Below, piece by piece: positions 1 through 12,900 of a DNA stretch of 64,000 nt. The position numbers and the translations under genes are program-made. Within the stretch, counting starts at the first letter, position 1. Each line of letters starts with the position of its first letter. This stretch comes from Meloidogyne chitwoodi (Eukaryota; Nematoda; Chromadorea; Rhabditida; Meloidogynidae), in NCBI GenBank assembly GCA_015183035.1, contig JACZZP010000003.1, positions 744,001-808,000 on the forward strand. The letters are read 5' to 3'. A model generated the notes under the pieces. It saw nothing but the letters and a program-made list of their open reading frames with translations, was not told the DNA's origin and ran no database searches.

Positions 1-250
1 TTTCTTATTTGATTCTACTATAATTATAAGAATTTTTTCTTAAATACATATAGATGAATCTAATAAAAACAAAATTACCTAAAATATAAAAACAGTTTAA
101 ACTACCTACGTATAATATTAAGCCTTAAATTTATTTCTTATTTGATTCTACTATAATTATAAGAATTTTTTCTTAAATACATAGATGAATCTAATAAAAA
201 CAAAATTACCTAAAATATAAAAACAGTTTAAACTACCTACGTATAATATT

Positions 251-738
251 GGGTCCACCCCTGAAGATCGAAACCCTATAGATCGTCACCCTATAGATCG
301 AAACCCTATAGATCGAATTACCCTATAGATCGAAACCCTTTTGATCGATTACCCTGTAGATCGAATCCAAAATATCAACACTAAAATTTAAAAGAGCATA
401 AAAATTACAAAAAAGCATCTTTCCATTTTTACATTTAACATAAATAAAGCCTTCATAAATAAATATGTCCTGATTTCTTTTAGATTTAAGCAATAAAGCC
501 TTTATTTGTAATGCTTGATCTAAAAAAATTAAAAAAAAGATAATAAAATTAAATTATGAATCACATAAATTGAAAAACTTAAATAGTTTAATTGAGAAAA
601 TTAATTAGTGTTGATATTTTGGATTCGATCTACAGGGTAATCGATCAAAAGGGTTTCGATCTATAGGGTAATTCGATCTATTGGGTGTCGATCTATAGGG
701 TGTCGATCTATAGGGTTTCGATCTTCAGGGGTGATCCC
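251..738. mobile_element. Foldback/MITE-like element, copy 1
   Basis: A 488-bp non-coding element interrupting a satellite monomer. The left end starts GGGTCCACCCCTGAAGATCG and the right end is the inverse of GGGATCACCCCTGAAGATCG. The arms are about 135 bp each and consist largely of a 15-16 bp unit (CCCTATAGATCGAAA on the left strand) repeated with small changes; the core of about 215 bp is AT-rich. The 8-bp satellite sequence ATAATATT is present on both sides but only once in an uninterrupted monomer, so it is the target duplication. Eight-base duplications are typical of hAT and P-type elements, but the termini are not a recognised hAT consensus, so the superfamily is left open. No transposase is encoded. 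Confidence 0.9.
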
Positions 739-2075
739 ATAATATTAAGCCTTAAATTTATTTCTTATTTGATTCTACTATAATTATAAGAATTTTTTCT
801 TAAATACATATAGATGAATCTAATAAAAACAAAATTACCTAAAATATAAAAACAGTTTAAACTACCTATGTATAATATTAAGCCTTAAATTTATTTCTTA
901 TTTGATTCTACTATAATTATAAGAATTTTTTCTTAAATACATATAGATGAATCTAATAAAAACAAAATTACCTAAAATATAAAAACAGTTTAAACTACCT
1001 ACGTATAATATTAAGCCTTAAATTTATTTCTTATTTGATTCTACTATAATTATAAGAATTTTTTCTTAAATACATATAGATGAATCTAATAAAAACAAAA
1101 TTACCTAAAATATAAAAACAGTTTAAACTACCTACGTATAATATTAAGCCTTAAATTTATTTCTTATTTGATTCTACTATAATTATAAGAATTTTTTCTT
1201 AAATACATATAGATGAATCTAATAAAAACAAAATTACCTAAAATATAAAAACAGTTAAACTACCTACGTATAATATTAAGCCTTAAATTTATTTCTTATT
1301 TGATTCTACTATAATTATAAGAATTTTTTCTTAAATACATATAGATGAATCTAATAAAAACAAAATTACCTAAAATATAAAAACAGTTTAAACTACCTAT
1401 GTATAATATTAAGCCTTAAATTTATTTCTTATTTGATTCTACTATATTTATAAGAATTTTTTCTTAAATACATATAGATGAATCTAATAAAAACAAAATT
1501 ACCTAAAATATAAAAACAGTTTAAACTACCTATGTATAATATTAAGCCTTAAATTTATTTCTTATTTGATTCTACTATAATTATAAGAATTTTTTCTTAA
1601 ATACATATAGATGAATCTAATAAAAACAAAATTACCTAAAATATAAAAACAGTTTAAACTACCTATGTAAAATATTAAGCCTTAAATTTATTTCTTATTT
1701 GATTCTACTATAATTATAAGAATTTTTTCTTAAATACATATAGATGAATCTAATAAAAACAAAATTACCTAAAATATAAAAACAGTTTAAACTACCTATG
1801 TATAATATTAAGCCTTAAATTTATTTCTTATTTGATTCTACTATAATTATAAGAATTTTTTCTTAAATACATATAGATGAATCTAATAAAAACAAAATTA
1901 CCTAAAATATAAAAACAGTTTAAACTACCTACGTATAATATTAAGCCTTAAATTTATTTCTTATTTGATTCTACTATAATTATAAGAATTTTTTCTTAAA
2001 TACATATAGATGAATCTAATAAAAACAAAATTACCTAAAATATAAAAACAGTTTAAACTACCTACGTATAATATT

Positions 2076-2563
2076 GGGTCCACCCCTGAAGATCGAAACC
2101 CTATAGATCGACACCCTATAGATCGAAACCCTATAGATCGAATTACCCTATAGATCGAAACCCTTTTGATCGATTACCCTGTAGATCGAATCCAAAATAT
2201 CAACACTAAAATTTAAAAGAGCATAAAAATTACAAAAAAGCATCTTTCCATTTTTACATTTAACATAAATAAAGCCTTCATAAATAAATATGTCCTGATT
2301 TCTTTTAGATTTAAGCAATAAAGCCTTTATTTGTAATGCTTGATCTAAAAAAATTAAAAAAAAGATAATAAAATTAAATTATGAATCACATAAATTGAAA
2401 AACTTAAATAGTTTAATTGAGAAAATTAATTAGTGTTGATATTTTGGATTCGATCTACAGGGTAATCGATCAAAAGGGTTTCGATCTATAGGGTAATTCG
2501 ATCTATTGGGTGTCGATCTATAGGGTGTCGATCTATAGGGTTTCGATCTTCAGGGGTGATCCC
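2076..2563. mobile_element. Foldback/MITE-like element, copy 2
   Basis: A second 488-bp copy, essentially identical to copy 1 and in the same orientation. It sits at the same position of the satellite monomer, between the same ATAATATT duplications. Copy 1 reads GATCGTCACCC in the left arm where this copy reads GATCGACACCC. Only 141 bp, one satellite monomer plus the duplicated 8 bp, separates it from copy 3. Confidence 0.9.
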
Positions 2564-2704
2564 ATAATATTAAGCCTTAAATTTATTTCTTATTTGATTC
2601 TACTATAATTATAAGAATTTTTTCTTAAATACATATAGATGAATCTAATAAAAACAAAATTACCTAAAATATAAAAACAGTTTAAACTACCTACGTATAA
2701 TATT

Positions 2705-3237
2705 GGGTCCACCCCTGAAGATCGAAACCCTATAGATCGACACCCTATAGATCGAAACCCTATAGATCGAATTACCCTATAGATCGAAACCCTTTTGATC
2801 GATTACCCTGTAGATCGAATCCAAAATATCAACACTAAAATTTAAAAGAGCATAAAAATTACAAAAAAGCATCTTTCCATTTTTACATTTAACATAAATA
2901 AAGCCTTCATAAATAAATATGTCCTGATTTCTTTTAGATTTAAGCAATAAAGCCTTTATTTGTAATGCTTGATCTAAAAAAATTAAAAAAAAGATAATAA
3001 AATTAAATTATGAATCACATAAATTGAAAAACTTAAATAGTTTAATTGAGAAAATTAATTAGTGTTGATATTTTGGATTCGATCTACAGGGTAATCGATC
3101 AAAAGGGTTTCGATCTATAGGGTAATTCGATCTATTGGGTGTCGATCTATAGGGTGTCGATCTATAGGGTGTCGATCTATAGGGTGTCGATCTATAGGGT
3201 GTCGATCTATAGGGTTTCGATCTTCAGGGGTGATCCC
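2705..3237. mobile_element. Foldback/MITE-like element, copy 3 (expanded right arm)
   Basis: A 533-bp copy with the same ends, orientation and target duplication as the others. It is 45 bp longer because the right arm carries three extra 15-bp units (GTCGATCTATAGGGT). The tandem units inside the arm therefore change number independently of the rest of the element. Confidence 0.9.
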
Positions 3238-6169
3238 ATAATATTAAGCCTTAAATTTATTTCTTATTTGATTCTACTATAATTATAAGAATTTTTTCTT
3301 AAATACATATAGATGAATCTAATAAAAACAAAATTACCTAAAATATAAAAACAGTTTAAACTACCTATGTATAATATTAAGCCTTAAATTTATTTCTTAT
3401 TTGATTCTACTATAATTATAAGAATTTTTTCTTAAATACATATAGATGAATCTAATAAAAACAAAATTACCTAAAATATAAAAACAGTTTAAACTACCTA
3501 CGTATAATATTAAGCCTTAAATTTATTTCTTATTTGATTCTACTATAATTATAAGAATTTTTTCTTAAATACATATAGATGAATCTAATAAAAACAAAAT
3601 TACCTAAAATATAAAAACAGTTTAAACTACCTACGTATAATATTAAGCCTTAAATTTATTTCTTATTTGATTCTACTATAATTATAAGAATTTTTTCTTA
3701 AATACATATAGATGAATCTAATAAAAACAAAATTACCTAAAATATAAAAACAGTTAAACTACCTACGTATAATATTAAGCCTTAAATTTATTTCTTATTT
3801 GATTCTACTATAATTATAAGAATTTTTTCTTAAATACATATAGATGAATCTAATAAAAACAAAATTACCTAAAATATAAAAACAGTTAAACTACCTATGT
3901 ATAATATTAAGCCTTAAATTTATTTCTTATTTGATTCTACTATAATTATAAGAATTTTTTCTTAAATACATATAGATGAATCTAATAAAAACAAAATTAC
4001 CTAAAATATAAAAACAGTTTAAACTACCTATGTATAATATTAAGCCTTAAATTTATTTCTTATTTGATTCTACTATATTTATAAGAATTTTTTCTTAAAT
4101 ACATATAGATGAATCTAATAAAAACAAAATTACCTAAAATATAAAAACAGTTTAAACTACCTATGTATAATATTAAGCCTTAAATTTATTTCTTATTTGA
4201 TTCTACTATAATTATAAGAATTTTTTCTTAAATACATATAGATGAATCTAATAAAAACAAAATTACCTAAAATATAAAAACAGTTTAAACTACCTACGTA
4301 TAATATTAAGCCTTAAATTTATTTCTTATTTGATTCTACTATAATTATAAGAATTTTTTCTTAAATACATATAGATGAATCTAATAAAAACAAAATTACC
4401 TAAAATATAAAAACAGTTTAAACTACCTATGTATAATATTAAGCCTTAAATTTATTTCTTATTTGATTCTACTATATTTATAAGAATTTTTTCTTAAATA
4501 CATATAGATGAATCTAATAAAAACAAAATTACCTAAAATATAAAAACAGTTTAAACTACCTACGTATAATATTAAGCCTTAAATTTATTTCTTATTTGAT
4601 TCTACTATAATTATAAGAATTTTTTCTTAAATACATATAGATGAATCTAATAAAAACAAAATTACCTAAAATATAAAAACAGTTTAAACTACCTACGTAT
4701 AATATTAAGCCTTAAATTTATTTCTTATTTGATTCTACTATAAGTATAAGAATTTTTTCTTAAATACATATAGATGAATCTAATAAAAACAAAATTACCT
4801 AAAATATAAAAACAGTTTAAACTACCTATGTATAATATTAAGCCTTAAATTTATTTCTTATTTGATTCTACTATAATTATAAGAATTTTTTCTTAAATAC
4901 ATATAGATGAATCTAATAAAAACAAAATTACCTAAAATATAAAAACAGTTTAAACTACCTACGTATAATATTAAGCCTTAAATTTATTTCTTATTTGATT
5001 CTACTATAAGTATAAGAATTTTTTCTTAAATACATATAGATGAATCTAATAAAAACAAAATTACCTAAAATATAAAAACAGTTTAAACTACCTATGTATA
5101 ATATTAAGCCTTAAATTTATTTCTTATTTGATTCTACTATAATTATAAGAATTTTTTCTTAAATACATATAGATGAATCTAATAAAAACAAAATTACCTA
5201 AAATATAAAAACAGTTTAAACTACCTATGTATAATATTAAGCCTTAAATTTATTTCTTATTTGATTCTACTATAATTATAAGAATTTTTTCTTAAATACA
5301 TATAGATGAATCTAATAAAAACAAAATTACCTAAAATATAAAAACAGTTTAAACTACCTACGTATAATATTAAGCCTTAAATTTATTTCTTATTTGATTC
5401 TACTATAATTATAAGAATTTTTTCTTAAATACATATAGATGAATCTAATAAAAACAAAATTACCTAAAATATAAAAACAGTTTAAACTACCTACGTATAA
5501 TATTAAGCCTTAAATTTATTTCTTATTTGATTCTACTATAATTATAAGAATTTTTTCTTAAATACATATAGATGAATCTAATAAAAACAAAATTACCTAA
5601 AATATAAAAACAGTTTAAACTACCTACGTATAATATTAAGCCTTAAATTTATTTCTTATTTGATTCTACTATAATTATAAGAATTTTTTCTTAAATACAT
5701 ATAGATGAATCTAATAAAAACAAAATTACCTAAAATATAAAAACAGTTTAAACTACCTATGTATAATATTAAGCCTTAAATTTATTTCTTATTTGATTCT
5801 ACTATAATTATAAGAATTTTTTCTTAAATACATATAGATGAATCTAATAAAAACAAAATTACCTAAAATATAAAAACAGTTTAAACTACCTATGTATAAT
5901 ATTAAGCCTTAAATTTATTTCTTATTTGATTCTACTATAATTATAAGAATTTTTTCTTAAATACATATAGATGAATCTAATAAAAACAAAATTACCTAAA
6001 ATATAAAAACAGTTTAAACTACCTACGTATAATATTAAGCCTTAAATTTATTTCTTATTTGATTCTACTATAATTATAAGAATTTTTTCTTAAATACATA
6101 TAGATGAATCTAATAAAAACAAAATTACCTAAAATATAAAAACAGTTTAAACTACCTACGTATAATATT

Positions 6170-6657
6170 GGGTCCACCCCTGAAGATCGAAACCCTATAG
6201 ATCGACACCCTATAGATCGAAACCCTATAGATCGAATTACCCTATAGATCGAAACCCTTTTGATCGATTACCCTGTAGATCGAATCCAAAATATCAACAC
6301 TAAAATTTAAAAGAGCATAAAAATTACAAAAAAGCATCTTTCCATTTTTACATTTAACATAAATAAAGCCTTCATAAATAAATATGTCCTGATTTCTTTT
6401 AGATTTAAGCAATAAAGCCTTTATTTGTAATGCTTGATCTAAAAAAATTAAAAAAAAGATAATAAAATTAAATTATGAATCACATAAATTGAAAAACTTA
6501 AATAGTTTAATTGAGAAAATTAATTAGTGTTGATATTTTGGATTCGATCTACAGGGTAATCGATCAAAAGGGTTTCGATCTATAGGGTAATTCGATCTAT
6601 TGGGTGTCGATCTATAGGGTGTCGATCTATAGGGTTTCGATCTTCAGGGGTGATCCC
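6170..6657. mobile_element. Foldback/MITE-like element, copy 4
   Basis: A 488-bp copy with standard arms, in the same monomer register and flanked by ATAATATT on both sides. It is followed by satellite monomers and then copy 5 about 0.4 kb further on. Paired elements therefore recur (copies 2/3 and 4/5), which points to amplification of a larger unit. Confidence 0.9.
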
Positions 6658-7064
6658 ATAATATTAAGCCTTAAATTTATTTCTTATTTGATTCTACTAT
6701 AATTATAAGAATTTTTTCTTAAATACATATAGATGAATCTAATAAAAACAAAATTACCTAAAATATAAAAACAGTTTAAACTACCTATGTATAATATTAA
6801 GCCTTAAATTTATTTCTTATTTGATTCTACTATAATTATAAAAATTTTTTCTTAAATACATATAGATGAATCTAATAAAAACAAAATTACCTAAAATATA
6901 AAAACAGTTTAAACTACCTACGTATAATATTAAGCCTTAAATTTATTTCTTATTTGATTCTACTATAATTATAAGAATTTTTTCTTAAATACATATAGAT
7001 GAATCTAATAAAAACAAAATTACCTAAAATATAAAAACAGTTTAAACTACCTACGTATAATATT

Positions 7065-7552
7065 GGGTCCACCCCTGAAGATCGAAACCCTATAGATCGA
7101 CACCCTATAGATCGAAACCCTATAGATCGAATTACCCTATAGATCGAAACCCTTTTGATCGATTACCCTGTAGATCGAATCCAAAATATCAACACTAAAA
7201 TTTAAAAGAGCATAAAAATTACAAAAAAGCATCTTTCCATTTTTACATTTAACATAAATAAAGCCTTCATAAATAAATATGTCCTGATTTCTTTTAGATT
7301 TAAGCAATAAAGCCTTTATTTGTAATGCTTGATCTAAAAAAATTAAAAAAAAGATAATAAAATTAAATTATGAATCACATAAATTGAAAAACTTAAATAG
7401 TTTAATTGAGAAAATTAATTAGTGTTGATATTTTGGATTCGATCTACAGGGTAATCGATCAAAAGGGTTTCGATCTATAGGGTAATTCGATCTATTGGGT
7501 GTCGATCTATAGGGTGTCGATCTATAGGGTTTCGATCTTCAGGGGTGATCCC
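7065..7552. mobile_element. Foldback/MITE-like element, copy 5
   Basis: A 488-bp copy with the same ends, orientation and 8-bp duplication. The satellite variants that follow it (the one-base-deleted CAGTTAAAC monomer and then the ATATTTATAAG monomers) resemble the order seen after copies 3 and 6, so these copies share a larger duplicated context. Confidence 0.9.
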
Positions 7553-9421
7553 ATAATATTAAGCCTTAAATTTATTTCTTATTTGATTCTACTATAATTA
7601 TAAGAATTTTTTCTTAAATACATATAGATGAATCTAATAAAAACAAAATTACCTAAAATATAAAAACAGTTTAAACTACCTATGTATAATATTAAGCCTT
7701 AAATTTATTTCTTATTTGATTCTACTATAATTATAAGAATTTTTTCTTAAATACATATAGATGAATCTAATAAAAACAAAATTACCTAAAATATAAAAAC
7801 AGTTTAAACTACCTACGTATAATATTAAGCCTTAAATTTATTTCTTATTTGATTCTACTATAATTATAAGAATTTTTTCTTAAATACATATAGATGAATC
7901 TAATAAAAACAAAATTACCTAAAATATAAAAACAGTTTAAACTACCTACGTATAATATTAAGCCTTAAATTTATTTCTTATTTGATTCTACTATAATTAT
8001 AAGAATTTTTTCTTAAATACATATAGATGAATCTAATAAAAACAAAATTACCTAAAATATAAAAACAGTTAAACTACCTATGTATAATATTAAGCCTTAA
8101 ATTTATTTCTTATTTGATTCTACTATAATTATAAGAATTTTTTCTTAAATACATATAGATGAATCTAATAAAAACAAAATTACCTAAAATATAAAAACAG
8201 TTTAAACTACCTATGTATAATATTAAGCCTTAAATTTATTTCTTATTTGATTCTACTATATTTATAAGAATTTTTTCTTAAATACATATAGATGAATCTA
8301 ATAAAAACAAAATTACCTAAAATATAAAAACAGTTTAAACTACCTATGTATAATATTAAGCCTTAAATTTATTTCTTATTTGATTCTACTATAATTATAA
8401 GAATTTTTTCTTAAATACATATAGATGAATCTAATAAAAACAAAATTACCTAAAATATAAAAACAGTTTAAACTACCTACGTATAATATTAAGCCTTAAA
8501 TTTATTTCTTATTTGATTCTACTATAATTATAAGAATTTTTTCTTAAATACATATAGATGAATCTAATAAAAACAAAATTACCTAAAATATAAAAACAGT
8601 TTAAACTACCTATGTATAATATTAAGCCTTAAATTTATTTCTTATTTGATTCTACTATATTTATAAGAATTTTTTCTTAAATACATATAGATGAATCTAA
8701 TAAAAACAAAATTACCTAAAATATAAAAACAGTTTAAACTACCTACGTATAATATTAAGCCTTAAATTTATTTCTTATTTGATTCTACTATAATTATAAG
8801 AATTTTTTCTTAAATACATATAGATGAATCTAATAAAAACAAAATTACCTAAAATATAAAAACAGTTTAAACTACCTACGTATAATATTAAGCCTTAAAT
8901 TTATTTCTTATTTGATTCTACTATAAGTATAAGAATTTTTTCTTAAATACATATAGATGAATCTAATAAAAACAAAATTACCTAAAATATAAAAACAGTT
9001 TAAACTACCTATGTATAATATTAAGCCTTAAATTTATTTCTTATTTGATTCTACTATAATTATAAGAATTTTTTCTTAAATACATATAGATGAATCTAAT
9101 AAAAACAAAATTACCTAAAATATAAAAACAGTTTAAACTACCTATGTATAATATTAAGCCTTAAATTTATTTCTTATTTGATTCTACTATAATTATAAGA
9201 ATTTTTTCTTAAATACATATAGATGAATCTAATAAAAACAAAATTACCTAAAATATAAAAACAGTTTAAACTACCTACGTATAATATTAAGCCTTAAATT
9301 TATTTCTTATTTGATTCTACTATAATTATAAGAATTTTTTCTTAAATACATATAGATGAATCTAATAAAAACAAAATTACCTAAAATATAAAAACAGTTT
9401 AAACTACCTACGTATAATATT

Positions 9422-9938
9422 GGGTCCACCCCTGAAGATCGAAACCCTATAGATCGACACCCTATAGATCGAAACCCTATAGATCGAATTACCCTATAGA
9501 TCGAAACCCTTTTGATCGATTACCCTGTAGATCGAATCCAAAATATCAACACTAAAATTTAAAAGAGCATAAAAATTACAAAAAAGCATCTTTCCATTTT
9601 TACATTTAACATAAATAAAGCCTTCATAAATAAATATGTCCTGATTTCTTTTAGATTTAAGCAATAAAGCCTTTATTTGTAATGCTTGATCTAAAAAAAT
9701 TAAAAAAAAGATAATAAAATTAAATTATGAATCACATAAATTGAAAAACTTAAATAGTTTAATTGAGAAAATTAATTAGTGTTGATATTTTGGATTCGAT
9801 CTACAGGGTAATCGATCAAAAGGGTTTCGATCTATAGGGTAATCGATCTATTGGGTGTCGATCTATAGGGTGTCGATCTATAGGGTGTCGATCTATAGGG
9901 TGTCGATCTATAGGGTTTCGATCTTCAGGGGTGATCCC
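9422..9938. mobile_element. Foldback/MITE-like element, copy 6 (expanded right arm)
   Basis: A 517-bp copy, the last in the array. The right arm has two extra 15-bp units and a one-base loss (GGTAATCGATC instead of GGTAATTCGATC). No further copies occur in the remaining 21.7 kb of satellite. Confidence 0.9.
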
Positions 9939-12900
9939 ATAATATTAAGCCTTAAATTTATTTCTTATTTGATTCTACTATAATTATAAGAATTTTTTCT
10001 TAAATACATATAGATGAATCTAATAAAAACAAAATTACCTAAAATATAAAAACAGTTTAAACTACCTACGTATAATATTAAGCCTTAAATTTATTTCTTA
10101 TTTGATTCTACTATAATTATAAGAATTTTTTCTTAAATACATATAGATGAATCTAATAAAAACAAAATTACCTAAAATATAAAAACAGTTAAACTACCTA
10201 TGTATAATATTAAGCCTTAAATTTATTTCTTATTTGATTCTACTATAATTATAAGAATTTTTTCTTAAATACATATAGATGAATCTAATAAAAACAAAAT
10301 TACCTAAAATATAAAAACAGTTTAAACTACCTATGTATAATATTAAGCCTTAAATTTATTTCTTATTTGATTCTACTATATTTATAAGAATTTTTTCTTA
10401 AATACATATAGATGAATCTAATAAAAACAAAATTACCTAAAATATAAAAACAGTTTAAACTACCTATGTATAATATTAAGCCTTAAATTTATTTCTTATT
10501 TGATTCTACTATAATTATAAGAATTTTTTCTTAAATACATATAGATGAATCTAATAAAAACAAAATTACCTAAAATATAAAAACAGTTTAAACTACCTAC
10601 GTATAATATTAAGCCTTAAATTTATTTCTTATTTGATTCTACTATAATTATAAGAATTTTTTCTTAAATACATATAGATGAATCTAATAAAAACAAAATT
10701 ACCTAAAATATAAAAACAGTTTAAACTACCTATGTATAATATTAAGCCTTAAATTTATTTCTTATTTGATTCTACTATATTTATAAGAATTTTTTCTTAA
10801 ATACATATAGATGAATCTAATAAAAACAAAATTACCTAAAATATAAAAACAGTTTAAACTACCTACGTATAATATTAAGCCTTAAATTTATTTCTTATTT
10901 GATTCTACTATAATTATAAGAATTTTTTCTTAAATACATATAGATGAATCTAATAAAAACAAAATTACCTAAAATATAAAAACAGTTTAAACTACCTACG
11001 TATAATATTAAGCCTTAAATTTATTTCTTATTTGATTCTACTATAATTATAAGAATTTTTTCTTAAATACATATAGATGAATCTAATAAAAACAAAATTA
11101 CCTAAAATATAAAAACAGTTTAAACTACCTATGTATAATATTAAGCCTTAAATTTATTTCTTATTTGATTCTACTATAATTATAAGAATTTTTTCTTAAA
11201 TACATATAGATGAATCTAATAAAAACAAAATTACCTAAAATATAAAAACAGTTTAAACTACCTATGTATAATATTAAGCCTTAAATTTATTTCTTATTTG
11301 ATTCTACTATAATTATAAGAATTTTTTCTTAAATACATATAGATGAATCTAATAAAAACAAAATTACCTAAAATATAAAAACAGTTTAAACTACCTATGT
11401 ATAATATTAAGCCTTAAATTTATTTCTTATTTGATTCTACTATAATTATAAGAATTTTTTCTTAAATACATATAGATGAATCTAATAAAAACAAAATTAC
11501 CTAAAATATAAAAACAGTTTAAACTACCTACGTATAATATTAAGCCTTAAATTTATTTCTTATTTGATTCTACTATAATTATAAGAATTTTTTCTTAAAT
11601 ACATATAGATGAATCTAATAAAAACAAAATTACCTAAAATATAAAAACAGTTTAAACTACCTACGTATAATATTAAGCCTTAAATTTATTTCTTATTTGA
11701 TTCTACTATAATTATAAGAATTTTTTCTTAAATACATATAGATGAATCTAATAAAAACAAAATTACCTTAAATTTATTTCTTATTTGATTCTACTATAAT
11801 TATAAGAATTTTTTCTTAAATACATATAGATGAATCTAATAAAAACAAAATTACCTAAAATATAAAAACAGTTTAAACTACCTACGTATAATATTAAGCC
11901 TTAAATTTATTTCTTATTTGATTCTACTATAATTATAAGAATTTTTTCTTAAATACATATAGATGAATCTAATAAAAACAAAATTACCTAAAATATAAAA
12001 ACAGTTTAAACTACCTATGTATAATATTAAGCCTTAAATTTATTTCTTATTTGATTCTACTATAATTATAAGAATTTTTTCTTAAATACATATAGATGAA
12101 TCTAATAAAAACAAAATTACCTAAAATATAAAAACAGTTTAAACTACCTACGTATAATATTAAGCCTTAAATTTATTTCTTATTTGATTCTACTATAATT
12201 ATAAGAATTTTTTCTTAAATACATATAGATGAATCTAATAAAAACAAAATTACCTAAAATATAAAAACAGTTTAAACTACCTACGTATAATATTAAGCCT
12301 TAAATTTATTTCTTATTTGATTCTACTATAATTATAAGAATTTTTTCTTAAATACATATAGATGAATCTAATAAAAACAAAATTACCTAAAATATAAAAA
12401 CAGTTTAAACTACCTATGTATAATATTAAGCCTTAAATTTATTTCTTATTTGATTCTACTATAATTATAAGAATTTTTTCTTAAATACATATAGATGAAT
12501 CTAATAAAAACAAAATTACCTAAAATATAAAAACAGTTTAAACTACCTATGTATAATATTAAGCCTTAAATTTATTTCTTATTTGATTCTACTATAATTA
12601 TAAGAATTTTTTCTTAAATACATATAGATGAATCTAATAAAAACAAAATTACCTAAAATATAAAAACAGTTTAAACTACCTACGTATAATATTAAGCCTT
12701 AAATTTATTTCTTATTTGATTCTACTATAATTATAAGAATTTTTTCTTAAATACATATAGATGAATCTAATAAAAACAAAATTACCTAAAATATAAAAAC
12801 AGTTTAAACTACCTATGTATAATATTAAGCCTTAAATTTATTTCTTATTTGATTCTACTATAATTATAAGAATTTTTTCTTAAATACATATAGATGAATC

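Noticed and set aside
1..738. True telomere at the left edge
   Set aside because: No terminal TTAGGC or other simple tandem at the window edge; the satellite simply continues. The GGGT units are inside an inserted element.
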